Shown here: one piece after another, positions 52,140-60,214 of the stretch
How the letters are laid out: the number at the start of each line of letters is the position of its first letter
Numbering within the stretch: the first letter of the stretch is position 1
DNA from: Stenotrophomonas rhizophila
GTDB taxonomy: Bacteria > Pseudomonadota > Gammaproteobacteria > Xanthomonadales > Xanthomonadaceae
Length of the DNA: 64,000 nucleotides
NCBI RefSeq assembly: GCF_007667275.1
Contig: NZ_VDQT01000001.1
Span: 1,248,318-1,312,317, forward strand
Direction: 5' to 3'
The notes under the pieces: model-generated
What the model was told of the DNA's origin: nothing
The model's database searches: none
What the model saw: only the letters and a program-made list of their open reading frames with translations
Made by a program: the position numbers and the translations under genes

Positions 52140-53086
52140 ATACCAGCATCACCGCCCGTGAACTGTTCGAGCAGCAGCGCGACCGCCTGAGCCTGCGCTG
52201 GGTGGCCGGGCAGAAGGGCGAGCGACGCGAACTCGAGGCCGGCAACACCGTCTCGCGGCGTCCGTCGCTGGCCGGCTACCTCAATGCCATCTACCCCAAC
52301 AAGGTGCAGATCCTGGGCACCGAGGAACTGTCCTGGCTGGATTCGCTGGATTCGCGCCAGCGCTGGGAAACCATCGAGCGGATCATGCAGTCGCACCCGC
52401 TGGCGCTGGTGATCACCCGCAACCAGCCCTGCCCGGAAGACCTGCGCGCGGCCGCCGACGAATCGCAGACCCCGCTGTGGATCTCGCCCAAGCGCGGCCA
52501 TGAGCTGCTCAACCATCTTTCCTACCACCTGGCCCGGACCCTGGCGCCGCGGGTGATCCTGCATGGCGTGTTCATGGAGATCTACTCGATCGGCGTGCTG
52601 ATCACCGGCGAAGCGGGCTCGGGCAAGAGCGAGTTGGCGCTGGAACTGCTCAGCCGCGGCCACCGCCTGGTGGCCGACGACGCCCCTGAGTTCACCCAGA
52701 TTGCCCCCGACGTGCTCGACGGGACCTGCCCGGAACTGTTGCAGGACCTGCTGGAAGTACGTGGCCTGGGCGTGCTCAACGTGCGCGAGATGTTCGGTGA
52801 CACGGCGGTAAAGAAGAACAAGTACCTTCGGCTCATCGTGCACCTGACCAAGCCCATGACCGAACCCACCCCACACGGCTACGAGCGCCTGACCGGCGAT
52901 TCCGGCACCCGCCACGTGCTGGACCTGGACGTGCCGCTCATCACCCTGCCGGTGATGCCCGGCCGCAACCTGTCGGTGCTGACCGAAGCGGCCACCCGCC
53001 TGCACATCCTGCGCACCAAGGGCATCGACCCGGCCGCGATGTTCATCGCCCGCCACAGCAACCTGCTGGAGCGGCGCACGCCATGA
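52136..53086 (+). CDS. hprK: HPr kinase/phosphorylase HprK
   Basis: 316 residues. Walker A is GEAGSGKS at residues 158-165 and the family loop is [15 protein letters not shown]. HprK phosphorylates Ser46 of HPr or removes that phosphate. Its presence with HPr, EIIA and EI outside a sugar transport operon is typical of xanthomonads and other proteobacteria that lack classical sugar PTS control. Overlaps rapZ by 4 bp. Confidence 0.94.
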   Translation: MNTSITARELFEQQRDRLSLRWVAGQKGERRELEAGNTVSRRPSLAGYLNAIYPNKVQILGTEELSWLDSLDSRQRWETIERIMQSHPLALVITRNQPCPEDLRAAADESQTPLWISPKRGHELLNHLSYHLARTLAPRVILHGVFMEIYSIGVLITGEAGSGKSELALELLSRGHRLVADDAPEFTQIAPDVLDGTCPELLQDLLEVRGLGVLNVREMFGDTAVKKNKYLRLIVHLTKPMTEPTPHGYERLTGDSGTRHVLDLDVPLITLPVMPGRNLSVLTEAATRLHILRTKGIDPAAMFIARHSNLLERRTP

Positions 53087-53955
53087 GCGCCACCGCCACG
53101 TTGATCATCGTCAGCGGGCTGTCCGGCTCGGGCAAGACCGTGGCACTGAAGACGTTCGAGGATCTGGACTACTACTGTTCGGACAACCTGCCGATCAACC
53201 TGCTGCCCGACTTCGTGCGCAGCCTGCTGGCCGGGCACGACGCCGCCGCGCCGCGTCGGCTTGCGGTCGGCATCGACGTGCGCGGGCAGAGCGACCTGAG
53301 CCAGCTCTCGCACTGGCGCGAAGACGCCAAGGCCGCCGGGCTGGACGCGCAGCTGCTGTTCTTCGATGCCACCGATGAAACCCTGCTCAAGCGCTACGCC
53401 GACACCCGCCGCCGACACCCGCTGAGCCAGCTGGGGCTGTCGCTGCCCGAAGCGATCGCGCGCGAGCGCGAGCTGACCGCCCCGCTGCGGCGCGCGGCCG
53501 ATGCGGTGATCGACACCACCAGCCTCAACGTGCACCAGCTGCGCCGCAAAGTGGTGACCGAATTCGCCCTGAGCCACGGCAACAAGCTGTCGCTGCTGTT
53601 CGAATCGTTCGCCTACAAGCGCGGCGTGCCGGCCGAGGCTGATTTCGTCTTCGATGCCCGTGTGCTGCCCAATCCGCACTGGGACCCGCAGCTGCGTCCG
53701 ATGTCCGGCCGCGAAGCGCCGGTGCGCGACTATCTGGAAGCGCAGGCGGACGTGCAACGGTACGTGGCCCAGCTGGTCGACTTCCTCGACACCTGGCTGC
53801 CGCGGCTCGGCAACGACACCCGCAGCTACGTCACCGTGGCGTTCGGCTGCACCGGCGGCAAGCACCGCTCGGTGTACCTGGCCGAGCGTCTGGCACGGCA
53901 TGCCCGCGAGCAGGGCTGGCCGGAAGTGGCCACGTTCCATCGGGAGCTGGATTAA
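53083..53955 (+). CDS. rapZ: RNase adapter protein RapZ
   Basis: 290 residues. The Walker [14 protein letters not shown] is near the N-terminus and [13 protein letters not shown] in the C-terminal domain senses glucosamine-6-phosphate. In E. coli RapZ directs decay of GlmZ and GlmY sRNAs, linking amino-sugar supply to wall synthesis. The order ptsN-hprK-rapZ fits the yvcJ-type arrangement in other bacteria. A degenerate SMAG repeat lies after the stop. Confidence 0.93.
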   Translation: MSATATLIIVSGLSGSGKTVALKTFEDLDYYCSDNLPINLLPDFVRSLLAGHDAAAPRRLAVGIDVRGQSDLSQLSHWREDAKAAGLDAQLLFFDATDETLLKRYADTRRRHPLSQLGLSLPEAIARERELTAPLRRAADAVIDTTSLNVHQLRRKVVTEFALSHGNKLSLLFESFAYKRGVPAEADFVFDARVLPNPHWDPQLRPMSGREAPVRDYLEAQADVQRYVAQLVDFLDTWLPRLGNDTRSYVTVAFGCTGGKHRSVYLAERLARHAREQGWPEVATFHRELD

Positions 53956-53960
53956 GGGCC

Positions 53961-53984
53961 AACGGGCCAACGGTCCGTTGCTAC
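53961..53984 (-). repeat. Degenerate SMAG repeat after rapZ
   Basis: AACGGGCC-AAC-GGTCCGTTG then CTAC read on the minus strand; the stem has mismatches. It separates the rapZ unit from the EIIA gene. Confidence 0.6.
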
Positions 53985-54059
53985 CGGTATCGCCATGCCA
54001 ACAGTGCGTTGCCGCACCCGGTGTATCCCCAATTCATGTTGGGATGTTAACGTTCGACA

Positions 54060-54452
54060 ATGACCTGTGGCATTCTCCTAGTAACTCATCCCGGCGTAGG
54101 CACGTCGCTGCTGGACGTGGCGACCCGGCTGCTGCGGCACCTGCCGCTGAAGACCGAAGCTTTCGAAGTACCGTTCGACGCGGACATGGACGCCCTGCTC
54201 CCGCTCGCCTCGGCCGCCCTGCGGCGGGTCGACGGTGGTGAGGGCGTGCTGATCCTGACCGATCTGTATGGCGCGAGCCCGAGCAATCTGGCAGCGCAGC
54301 TGGCCCGCCTGGGCACCCCGGCCCGCCGGGTCTCGGCGCTGAGCCTGCCGATGTTGTTGCGAGTGATGAATTATCCGGAACAGGGACTGGATCAACTGCC
54401 CGCCACTGCGGCGGCGGGTACTCGCAATGGAGCGATTGTCGACGATGCTTGA
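54060..54452 (+). CDS. PTS EIIA component, mannose/fructose type
   Basis: 130 residues, EIIA-Man fold. The N-terminal GILLVTHPGVG has the phospho-acceptor His10; ILILTDLYGASPSN-type sequence (VLILTDLYGASPSNL) is conserved. No EIIB or EIIC partner is present, so it probably is a regulatory phosphate acceptor. Its 3' end overlaps the HPr gene by 8 bp. Confidence 0.88.
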   Translation: MTCGILLVTHPGVGTSLLDVATRLLRHLPLKTEAFEVPFDADMDALLPLASAALRRVDGGEGVLILTDLYGASPSNLAAQLARLGTPARRVSALSLPMLLRVMNYPEQGLDQLPATAAAGTRNGAIVDDA

Positions 54453-54714
54453 ACGTGAACTCACCGTATCCAACCGCCTGGGCCTGCATGCCCGCGCCAC
54501 TGCAAAGCTGGTGCAGGTGCTGGCGCCGTTCCGCTGCAACGTGACCATGGCCGCCAAGGGCCGCGAGATCAACGCCAAGAGCATCATGGGCGTGATGCTG
54601 CTGGCCGCCGGCCAGGGCACGCCGGTCACGGTGCGTATCGAGGGCGAAGACGAAGTGGCCGCCATGGACGCCGTGGTGGCCCTGTTCGAGCGACGCTTCG
54701 ACGAGGACAGCTGA
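54445..54714 (+). CDS. ptsH: Phosphocarrier protein HPr
   Basis: 89 residues from the ATG at 54445. His15 in GLHARATAKL is the phospho-relay residue, and Ser46 in NAKSIMGVMLLAA is the HprK target, consistent with the hprK gene 1.4 kb upstream. The earlier frame start at 54427 is unlikely because of the overlap. ptsP follows 2 bp later. Confidence 0.94.
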   Translation: MLERELTVSNRLGLHARATAKLVQVLAPFRCNVTMAAKGREINAKSIMGVMLLAAGQGTPVTVRIEGEDEVAAMDAVVALFERRFDEDS

Positions 54715-54716
54715 GC

Positions 54717-56498
54717 ATGCCGGGGCCACCGCGACCGGGATCCAGCGCGCCGGCACGGACCGCCTCCGGCGCCCTGCTGCTGTCCGGCCATGGTGCCTCG
54801 CGTGGCAACGCACTGGGTCGGGCCCGGGTACGCCTTCCGCATGCCCTGGAAGTGGCCGAACAACGCATTGCTCCCGCCCAGGTCGAAGCCGAACTGCAGC
54901 GCCTGCATAGGGCGGTGGATGCGGCCCGCGCCGAAATGCACGACCTGCGCCAACGCCTGCAGGGAGCGCTGAACAAGGAGGTCGGCGAATTCCTCGACCT
55001 GCACGCCCTGCTGCTGGACGATCCGGAGCTGCTGTTCGGGCTGGATGAGCTGATCCGCACCGGTCCGTACAGTGCCGGCTACGCGCTGCGCGTGCAGCGC
55101 GACCGCCTGGCCAAGGTCTTCGACGGCATGGACGATGCCTACCTGAAGAGCCGGATGGACGACCTGGACCACGTCATCGGGCGCATCCATGCCTTCCTGC
55201 AGAAGCGCCCTCCGGACGTGAAGGGGCTGGCCGGGGAGATCCTGGTCTGCGACAACATCGCGCCCTCCGAGCTGGCCCAGCTGCAGGCGCATGGGGTGGT
55301 CGGCATCGTCACCGCCGCCGGCAGCGCGCTGTCGCACAGCGCGATCCTGGCGCGCAGCCTGCACCTGCCGCTGATCGTCAACGTTCCCAACCTGCTGCAG
55401 AAGATTTCCGACGGCGACGTGCTGGGCATCGACGGCAGCACCGGCCAGATCACCGTCAACCCGCTGCCACCGGACCTGCGCGATTACCGCGCGCGGCTGC
55501 GCGAGCAGGCGCGCGAACAGCGCGAGCTGGGCCGCCTGCGCACCAAGCCCAGCCGCACCCGCGACAACGTCGACATCGCGCTGCTGGCGAACGCCGAATC
55601 GCGCGAGGACGTGACCGAGGCGCATGCGCTGGGCGCGCACGGGCTGGGGCTGTACCGCACCGAGTTCCTGTTCCTGCAGCGCGACGAGCTGCCTGACGAA
55701 CAGGAACAGTTCGAGACCTACCGCGATGCTGCCTTGGGCATGAGCGGGCGACCGGTGACCATCCGCACCCTGGACCTGGGCGCGGACAAGGCCGACCGTA
55801 CCGGGCTGACCCTGAGCAACGAAGAGAACCCCGCACTGGGCCTGCGCGGCGTGCGCCTGTCGCTGGCGCGGCCGAAGGTGGCCGACACCCAGCTGCGCGC
55901 GATCCTGCGCGCCTCGGCCTACGGCAAGCTGCGCATCCTGCTGCCGATGGTGAGTACCCGCGAGGAAGTGCTTGCCGTGCGGCGTCGCTTGAACAAGCAG
56001 GCCGAACTGCTGCGTGCGGAAGGCCACGAAGTGGCCGGGCACATTCCGTTCGGCGCGATGATCGAAGTGCCGGCCGCGGCGATCGCGTTGGAGAGCTTCA
56101 TCGACCTGGTCGACTTCCTCTCGATCGGCACCAACGACCTGGTGCAGTACCTGCTGGCCGCCGACCGCAACAACGAGGCGGTGGGCGAGCTGTATTCGCC
56201 GCTGCATCCGGCGGTGCTGCGCCTGCTCGCGCATATCCTGCGCACCGGCCGCGAACACGGCGTGCCGGTGGCGGTATGCGGCGAGATCGCCGGCGACCCG
56301 CGCATGACCCGCCTGCTGCTGGCCCTGGGCCTGACCGAGTTCAGCCTGCACCCCGGCACGCTGCTGGAAGTGCGGCGCGCGGTTCGCGACAGCGACCTGG
56401 GCGAACTGCAGGCCGCAGCACCGAAGCTGCTGGCCGCACGCGACCGACGCAGCATTGAACGCTGGATGGAAAAGGCCGGTCACGACCAACGGTCGTGA
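54717..56498 (+). CDS. ptsI: Phosphoenolpyruvate-protein phosphotransferase (enzyme I)
   Basis: 593 residues. The phospho-His is His207 in GSALSHSAILARSLHLP, and the PEP site has VAVCGEIAGDP with catalytic Cys521. It lacks the GAF domain of PtsP, so it is enzyme I of the classical type, serving HPr and EIIA. An N-terminal extension of about 15 Pro/Ala residues precedes the family start. The C-terminal residues GHDQRS and the TGA stop are encoded inside a SMAG repeat (56479-56503), so the repeat has altered or supplied the end of the protein. Confidence 0.92.
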   Translation: MPGPPRPGSSAPARTASGALLLSGHGASRGNALGRARVRLPHALEVAEQRIAPAQVEAELQRLHRAVDAARAEMHDLRQRLQGALNKEVGEFLDLHALLLDDPELLFGLDELIRTGPYSAGYALRVQRDRLAKVFDGMDDAYLKSRMDDLDHVIGRIHAFLQKRPPDVKGLAGEILVCDNIAPSELAQLQAHGVVGIVTAAGSALSHSAILARSLHLPLIVNVPNLLQKISDGDVLGIDGSTGQITVNPLPPDLRDYRARLREQAREQRELGRLRTKPSRTRDNVDIALLANAESREDVTEAHALGAHGLGLYRTEFLFLQRDELPDEQEQFETYRDAALGMSGRPVTIRTLDLGADKADRTGLTLSNEENPALGLRGVRLSLARPKVADTQLRAILRASAYGKLRILLPMVSTREEVLAVRRRLNKQAELLRAEGHEVAGHIPFGAMIEVPAAAIALESFIDLVDFLSIGTNDLVQYLLAADRNNEAVGELYSPLHPAVLRLLAHILRTGREHGVPVAVCGEIAGDPRMTRLLLALGLTEFSLHPGTLLEVRRAVRDSDLGELQAAAPKLLAARDRRSIERWMEKAGHDQRS

Positions 56499-56503
56499 CC
56501 TAC
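56479..56503 (-). repeat. SMAG repeat forming the 3' end of enzyme I
   Basis: GGTCACGACC-AAC-GGTCGTGACCTAC; the last codons of the enzyme I gene and its TGA (56496-56498) fall within the stem. Confidence 0.85.
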
Positions 56504-56509
56504 CGGCGG

Positions 56510-56662
56510 CGGCACCGCGGACCATCGGGTAGGTATCGACCGTTGGTCGATACGCCGACCCAGCACCGCCGACCATCGGGCAGGTATCGACCGTTGGTCG
56601 ATACGCAGATCCAGCACCGCCGACCATCGGGTAGGTATCGACCGTTGGTCGATACGCCGACC
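56510..56662 (+). repeat. Array of three 51-bp SMAG units
   Basis: Three direct units start at GTAG 56529, GCAG 56580 and GTAG 56631, exactly 51 bp apart. Each has the stem GTATCGACC-GTT-GGTCGATAC and the same spacer (GCACCGCCGACCATCGGG). The middle copy has lost the T of the GTAG head. Confidence 0.9.
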
Positions 56663-56727
56663 CGGCGACGACGTGGTCGCGCCGTAACATGAATCCAAGC
56701 GATAATGACGCGGTGACCACCCCCTCT

Positions 56728-56763
56728 GCCGCATCCTGTCCGGGATAGCGGCCTTTTTCTTTT
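56728..56763 (+). terminator. Terminator-like hairpin in the mgtE leader
   Basis: GCCGC-ATCC ... GGAT-a-GCGGC (stem 56728-56752 with one bulged A) is followed by CTTTTTCTTTT, a strong intrinsic terminator form, 17 bp before the mgtE ATG and after a GATAAT box at 56701. It either ends read-through from the PTS genes or acts as an attenuator for mgtE. Confidence 0.6.
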
Positions 56764-56779
56764 CCCGCGGGAGCTGTGC

Positions 56780-58141
56780 ATGGCCGAAGCCGTACGCCAC
56801 GACAAGACGGCGCGCCAGTTGCGACTGTTGTCCGATGCGCTGGACAGCGGGCGGCTGGGACCGGTGCGCCGGCTGGTCAATACGCTGGCGCCGGCCGAGA
56901 TCGGCAACCTGCTGGAATCGCTGCCGCCGGGCAAGCGTGAAGTGGTGTGGGGGCTGGTCGACCCGGAAGACGATGGCGAGGTGCTGGTCCACGTCGGCGA
57001 GGAAGTGCGCGAAAGCCTGCTGGCCGACATGGACCCGGACGAGATCATCGCCGCGGTCGAAGACCTGGATATCGACGACCTGGCCGACCTGGTCGAAGAC
57101 CTGCCCGATACGGTCATCGACGAAGTGCTCAAGTCGATGGACCGCGAGAACCGCGAGCGGCTCGAACAGGTCCTGTCGTATCCCGAGGACAGCGCCGGCC
57201 GCCTGATGAACCCGGACGTGGTGACCGTGCGCGCCGACGTCAACGTCGACGTGGTGCTGCGCTACCTGCGCCTGCGCGGCGAGCTGCCGGACCACACCGA
57301 CCACCTGTTCGTGGTCAGCCGCCGCCACCAGTACCTGGGCCGGCTCTCGCTGGCCTCGCTGGTGACCCACGAGGACAGCACCCCGATCAACCGCCTGATC
57401 GACGACGAACAGCCGGCCATCGACGTGGGCGAGAGCGCCGACGAAGTCGCGCGGCAGTTCTCCGACCATGACTGGGTCTCGGCGCCGGTGGTGGACGACA
57501 ACAACATCCTGCTCGGCCGCATCACCATCGATGACGTGGTCGACATCATCCGTTCGCAGGCCGAGCACCAGGCGCTGGGCGCCGCCGGCCTGGACGAGGA
57601 AGAAGACCTGTTCTCGCCGATCAAGCGCGCCGTGCGTGGCCGCGTGGTCTGGCTGGGCATCAACCTGTGCACCGCGTTCCTCGCCGCCAGCGTGATCGGC
57701 CAGTTCGAACTGACCCTGCAGAAGGTGGTGGCGCTGGCGGTGCTGATGCCGATCGTGGCCGGCGTCGGCGGCAACGCAGCGGTGCAGGTGCTGACCCTGA
57801 TGGTGCGCGGCATCGCGCTGGGCCAGGTCGGCCAGAGCAACGCGCGCATCCTGCTGTGGAAGGAATCGCGGGTGGCGCTGATCAACGGCACGCTGATCGG
57901 CACCGTGGTCGGCATCATCGCCTACCTGTGGTTCCACAGCTTCCTGCTGTCGCTGGTGATCACGCTCGCGCTGATCATCAACTTCTGCGCGGCGGCGCTG
58001 GCGGGCGTGCTGCTGCCGCTGCTGCTCAAGCGCATGAACGTGGACCCGGCCGTGGCCGGGACCGTGGTGGTCACTGCGGTGACCGACGTCATGGGCTTCT
58101 TCAGCTTCCTGGGCCTGGCCACCCTGATCCTGCTGCACTGA
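56780..58141 (+). CDS. mgtE: Magnesium transporter MgtE
   Basis: 453 residues. The N-terminal helical domain (about 15-130) is rich in Asp and Glu (EDLDIDDLADLVEDLPDT); two CBS domains (about 140-260) follow and the C-terminal part has five membrane helices with VGGNAAVQVLTL of the Mg2+ pore. The cytosolic domain closes the channel when internal Mg2+ is high. GGGAG is 8 bp before the ATG. Confidence 0.96.
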   Translation: MAEAVRHDKTARQLRLLSDALDSGRLGPVRRLVNTLAPAEIGNLLESLPPGKREVVWGLVDPEDDGEVLVHVGEEVRESLLADMDPDEIIAAVEDLDIDDLADLVEDLPDTVIDEVLKSMDRENRERLEQVLSYPEDSAGRLMNPDVVTVRADVNVDVVLRYLRLRGELPDHTDHLFVVSRRHQYLGRLSLASLVTHEDSTPINRLIDDEQPAIDVGESADEVARQFSDHDWVSAPVVDDNNILLGRITIDDVVDIIRSQAEHQALGAAGLDEEEDLFSPIKRAVRGRVVWLGINLCTAFLAASVIGQFELTLQKVVALAVLMPIVAGVGGNAAVQVLTLMVRGIALGQVGQSNARILLWKESRVALINGTLIGTVVGIIAYLWFHSFLLSLVITLALIINFCAAALAGVLLPLLLKRMNVDPAVAGTVVVTAVTDVMGFFSFLGLATLILLH

Positions 58142-58155
58142 CCGGGTATTCCTGC

Positions 58156-58422
58156 ATGGCCGTGACCCTCGACAACTATTTCACCGCCGGCTGGCGCGAC
58201 CAGCTGCATACCTGCCCCGCCTGCGAATGGCAGGGCACCTCGCGCCAGATGAGCATGGAGCTGCACGAGGACGAGGCCGAGTTCGACTGTCCGCAGTGCG
58301 AGAACCCGATCCTGCTGGTGGTGCACCCCAGCCTCGCCCAGGTGCAGGCCGCTGCCGCCGACGGTCACCCCGAAGCGATCGAGCAGCTCGACATCCTGGC
58401 CTCGGTACCGCGTCCGGACTGA
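58156..58422 (+). CDS. Small zinc-ribbon-like protein downstream of mgtE
   Basis: 88 residues with two CxxC pairs, Cys20-x2-Cys23 (TCPACEW) and Cys45-x2-Cys48 (DCPQCEN), which would form one zinc knuckle. The rest is acidic and without membrane segments. No named family was recognised. It begins 15 bp after mgtE, so it may be co-transcribed. Confidence 0.75.
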   Translation: MAVTLDNYFTAGWRDQLHTCPACEWQGTSRQMSMELHEDEAEFDCPQCENPILLVVHPSLAQVQAAAADGHPEAIEQLDILASVPRPD

Positions 58423-58489
58423 TGCACTGCAAGATGCCTGCGGCGACGTCCGCGCCTAGACTGAAAACGATTTCAGCCGAGGAATGGGA

Positions 58490-59290
58490 ATGGCACGACA
58501 GCGCGCGGGATGGTGGATGTGGGTGGTGGCAGTGCTGGCCATGAGCGGCTGCGCCACGGCCCGTGGCCCGGACACGGGGCATTTCGTGGAGCGCAGCGTG
58601 ACCGTGGACGGGCATGTGTCGCGCTACCAGGTGTTCGTGCCGCGCAATGCCGAGGCGCAGCGCGGCGCGTTGCCGGTGGTGTTGTTCCTGCACGGATCGG
58701 GCGAGCGTGGCAGTGACGGCCACCGCCAGACCACCGCCGGACTGGGCCCGCACCTGCGCGACCATGCGCGCGACTTCCCGGCGCTGGTGGTACTGCCGCA
58801 GGCGCCGGCCGACCAGGAATGGGCCGGCCTGAACAACCGCATCGCCCTGGCCGCGCTGGATGCCACCCTCGCAGAGTTCGGTGCCGATCCTGCGCGGCAG
58901 TACCTCACCGGCATGTCGATGGGCGGTTACGGCAGCTGGAACATCGCGCTGGAGCACCCCACCCGTTTCGCCGCGATCGTGCCGGTATGTGGCGCGGTGC
59001 TGGCCCCGCGCGCGGTGCGCGCCACCTTGTTCGTGGAACCGGTGGCGGGCGAAGCGGATCCGTATGCGGCCATGGCCACACGCCTGAAGGCGACCCCGAT
59101 CTGGATGTTCCATGGGGCGCTGGATGACGTGGTGCTCCCCGACGACGACCGCCGCTTGAAGGCCGCGTTCGACCGCGCCGGTGCGAAGGATGTGCGCTAC
59201 ACCGAGTACCCGCAGGGCAACCACAACGCGTGGGATGCGACGTATGCAGACGCGGCGATGTGGGAGTGGCTGTTCGCGCAGAAGCGGTGA
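58490..59290 (+). CDS. Predicted lipoprotein esterase (alpha/beta hydrolase, PHB-depolymerase-like)
   Basis: 266 residues from the ATG at 58490, which has GAGGAA upstream; an ATG at 58484 is too close to that site. The signal ends in a lipobox (LAMSGC). The nucleophile is Ser in LTGMSMGGYGSW, and His is in EYPQGNHNAW with Asp in FHGALDDVV. Such proteins hydrolyse esters at the outer membrane or in the periplasm; the substrate is unknown. Confidence 0.87.
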   Translation: MARQRAGWWMWVVAVLAMSGCATARGPDTGHFVERSVTVDGHVSRYQVFVPRNAEAQRGALPVVLFLHGSGERGSDGHRQTTAGLGPHLRDHARDFPALVVLPQAPADQEWAGLNNRIALAALDATLAEFGADPARQYLTGMSMGGYGSWNIALEHPTRFAAIVPVCGAVLAPRAVRATLFVEPVAGEADPYAAMATRLKATPIWMFHGALDDVVLPDDDRRLKAAFDRAGAKDVRYTEYPQGNHNAWDATYADAAMWEWLFAQKR

Positions 59291-59344
59291 GGGAAGGCAT
59301 CGCGGCCGACGGTCGTCGCGTTTCGGGTGTGCTGGCGCGGCGGC

Positions 59345-59509
59345 GCGACGACCAACGGTCGTCGCCTACCGGGGGTGGCCTGGCGCGTTCGCGCGACGAC
59401 CAACGGTCGTCGCCTACCGGTAGGTATCGACCGTTGGTCGATACGGCGCGATCCGCGGATACTCCGGACCCACCGACGCCCTTGGTAGGTATCGACCGTT
59501 GGTCGATAC
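59345..59509. repeat. Cluster of four SMAG repeats upstream of the RAYT gene
   Basis: Units lie at 59345-59369 (minus), 59393-59417 (minus), 59420-59444 (plus) and 59485-59509 (plus). The second and third are 2 bp apart and face away from each other, joined as CTACCGGTAG. The stems are GCGACGACC/GGTCGTCGC for the minus type and GTATCGACC/GGTCGATAC for the plus type. Confidence 0.92.
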
Positions 59510-59587
59510 CTGACTACGACAGTCCCCGACGGTGAAACGAGGCGGACACCGATAACGTCGTTACACCGCAGCGACAACAATCGCTGC

Positions 59588-60052
59588 ATGAACAGCCCTC
59601 GCCTCCGCATCGGCCGTGTCTCAATGGTCCATCATGCGTATGAGCTCACCATGGTCTGCGAACATCGAAGACCATGGTTCAGCGATCCAGCGAACGCAAG
59701 CGTCGTCGCGGGACTGTTTCCACAAATGGATGAACAACGTCTCACCGAATCCCTGGCGTGGGTGGTCATGCCCGATCATGTGCATTGGCTGTTCCAGCTA
59801 GGGGAACGGCCGCTTTCCTATGTGGCACAACGATTCAAATCACGGAGCGCCCTGCTGCTGAACCGTCTGCATCATCGTCGGGGCCGGGTGTGGCAGACCG
59901 GGTATCACGACCACTGCCTGCGCTCGGACGAATCATTTCGGCGCCACGCCTTCTACGTCATGGAGAATCCCGCACGAGCCGGGCTGGCGAGCCGGATCGG
60001 TGAGTATCCGTTCGCGTGGTGCCGATGGCCGTTGGACGAAGATTCCCGGTAG
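59588..60052 (+). CDS. REP-associated tyrosine transposase (RAYT)
   Basis: 154 residues, Y1/IS200-like transposase fold. The HUH motif is PDHVHWL (His64, His66) and the catalytic tyrosine is probably Tyr106 in GRVWQTGYHDHCLR. RHAFYVMENPARAGL and the C-terminal WCRWPLD are typical of RAYTs. Such enzymes bind and cleave the GTAG-headed REP hairpins and are thought to have spread them, though most act as single-copy domesticated genes. All catalytic residues are present. REP units lie on both sides within 100 bp; its own TAG stop is the GTAG head of the unit at 60049. GC-poor codons (such as CGA, AAG and TCA mixed) suggest separate history. Confidence 0.92.
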   Translation: MNSPRLRIGRVSMVHHAYELTMVCEHRRPWFSDPANASVVAGLFPQMDEQRLTESLAWVVMPDHVHWLFQLGERPLSYVAQRFKSRSALLLNRLHHRRGRVWQTGYHDHCLRSDESFRRHAFYVMENPARAGLASRIGEYPFAWCRWPLDEDSR

Positions 60053-60208
60053 GTATCGACCGTTGGTCGATGCCTGCGCATGGTCCGCGACGACCAACGG
60101 TCGTCGCCTACCGGCGTGTGGCGGTCGTTTTCCCCGCGCGACGACCAACGGTCGTCGCCTACCGGCGACGTTCTTTGACCGCGGTAGGTATCGACCGTTG
60201 GTCGATAC
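60049..60208. repeat. Cluster of four SMAG repeats downstream of the RAYT gene
   Basis: Units at 60049-60073 (plus; stem end GATGC, one base from perfect), 60087-60111 (minus), 60138-60162 (minus) and 60184-60208 (plus). The first GTAG contains the RAYT stop codon; the last ends 7 bp before the pyrB stop. Confidence 0.92.
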
Positions 60209-60214
60209 CTCCCA

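Noticed and set aside
56510..56662. Possible CRISPR array in the 51-bp repeats
   Set aside because: The spacer parts are also repeated, so there is no variable sequence; the unit is a REP with a fixed flank.
56495..56692. 65-codon plus-strand frame with repeated GRYRPLVDT
   Set aside because: It is a translation of the 51-bp SMAG array, not a protein gene.
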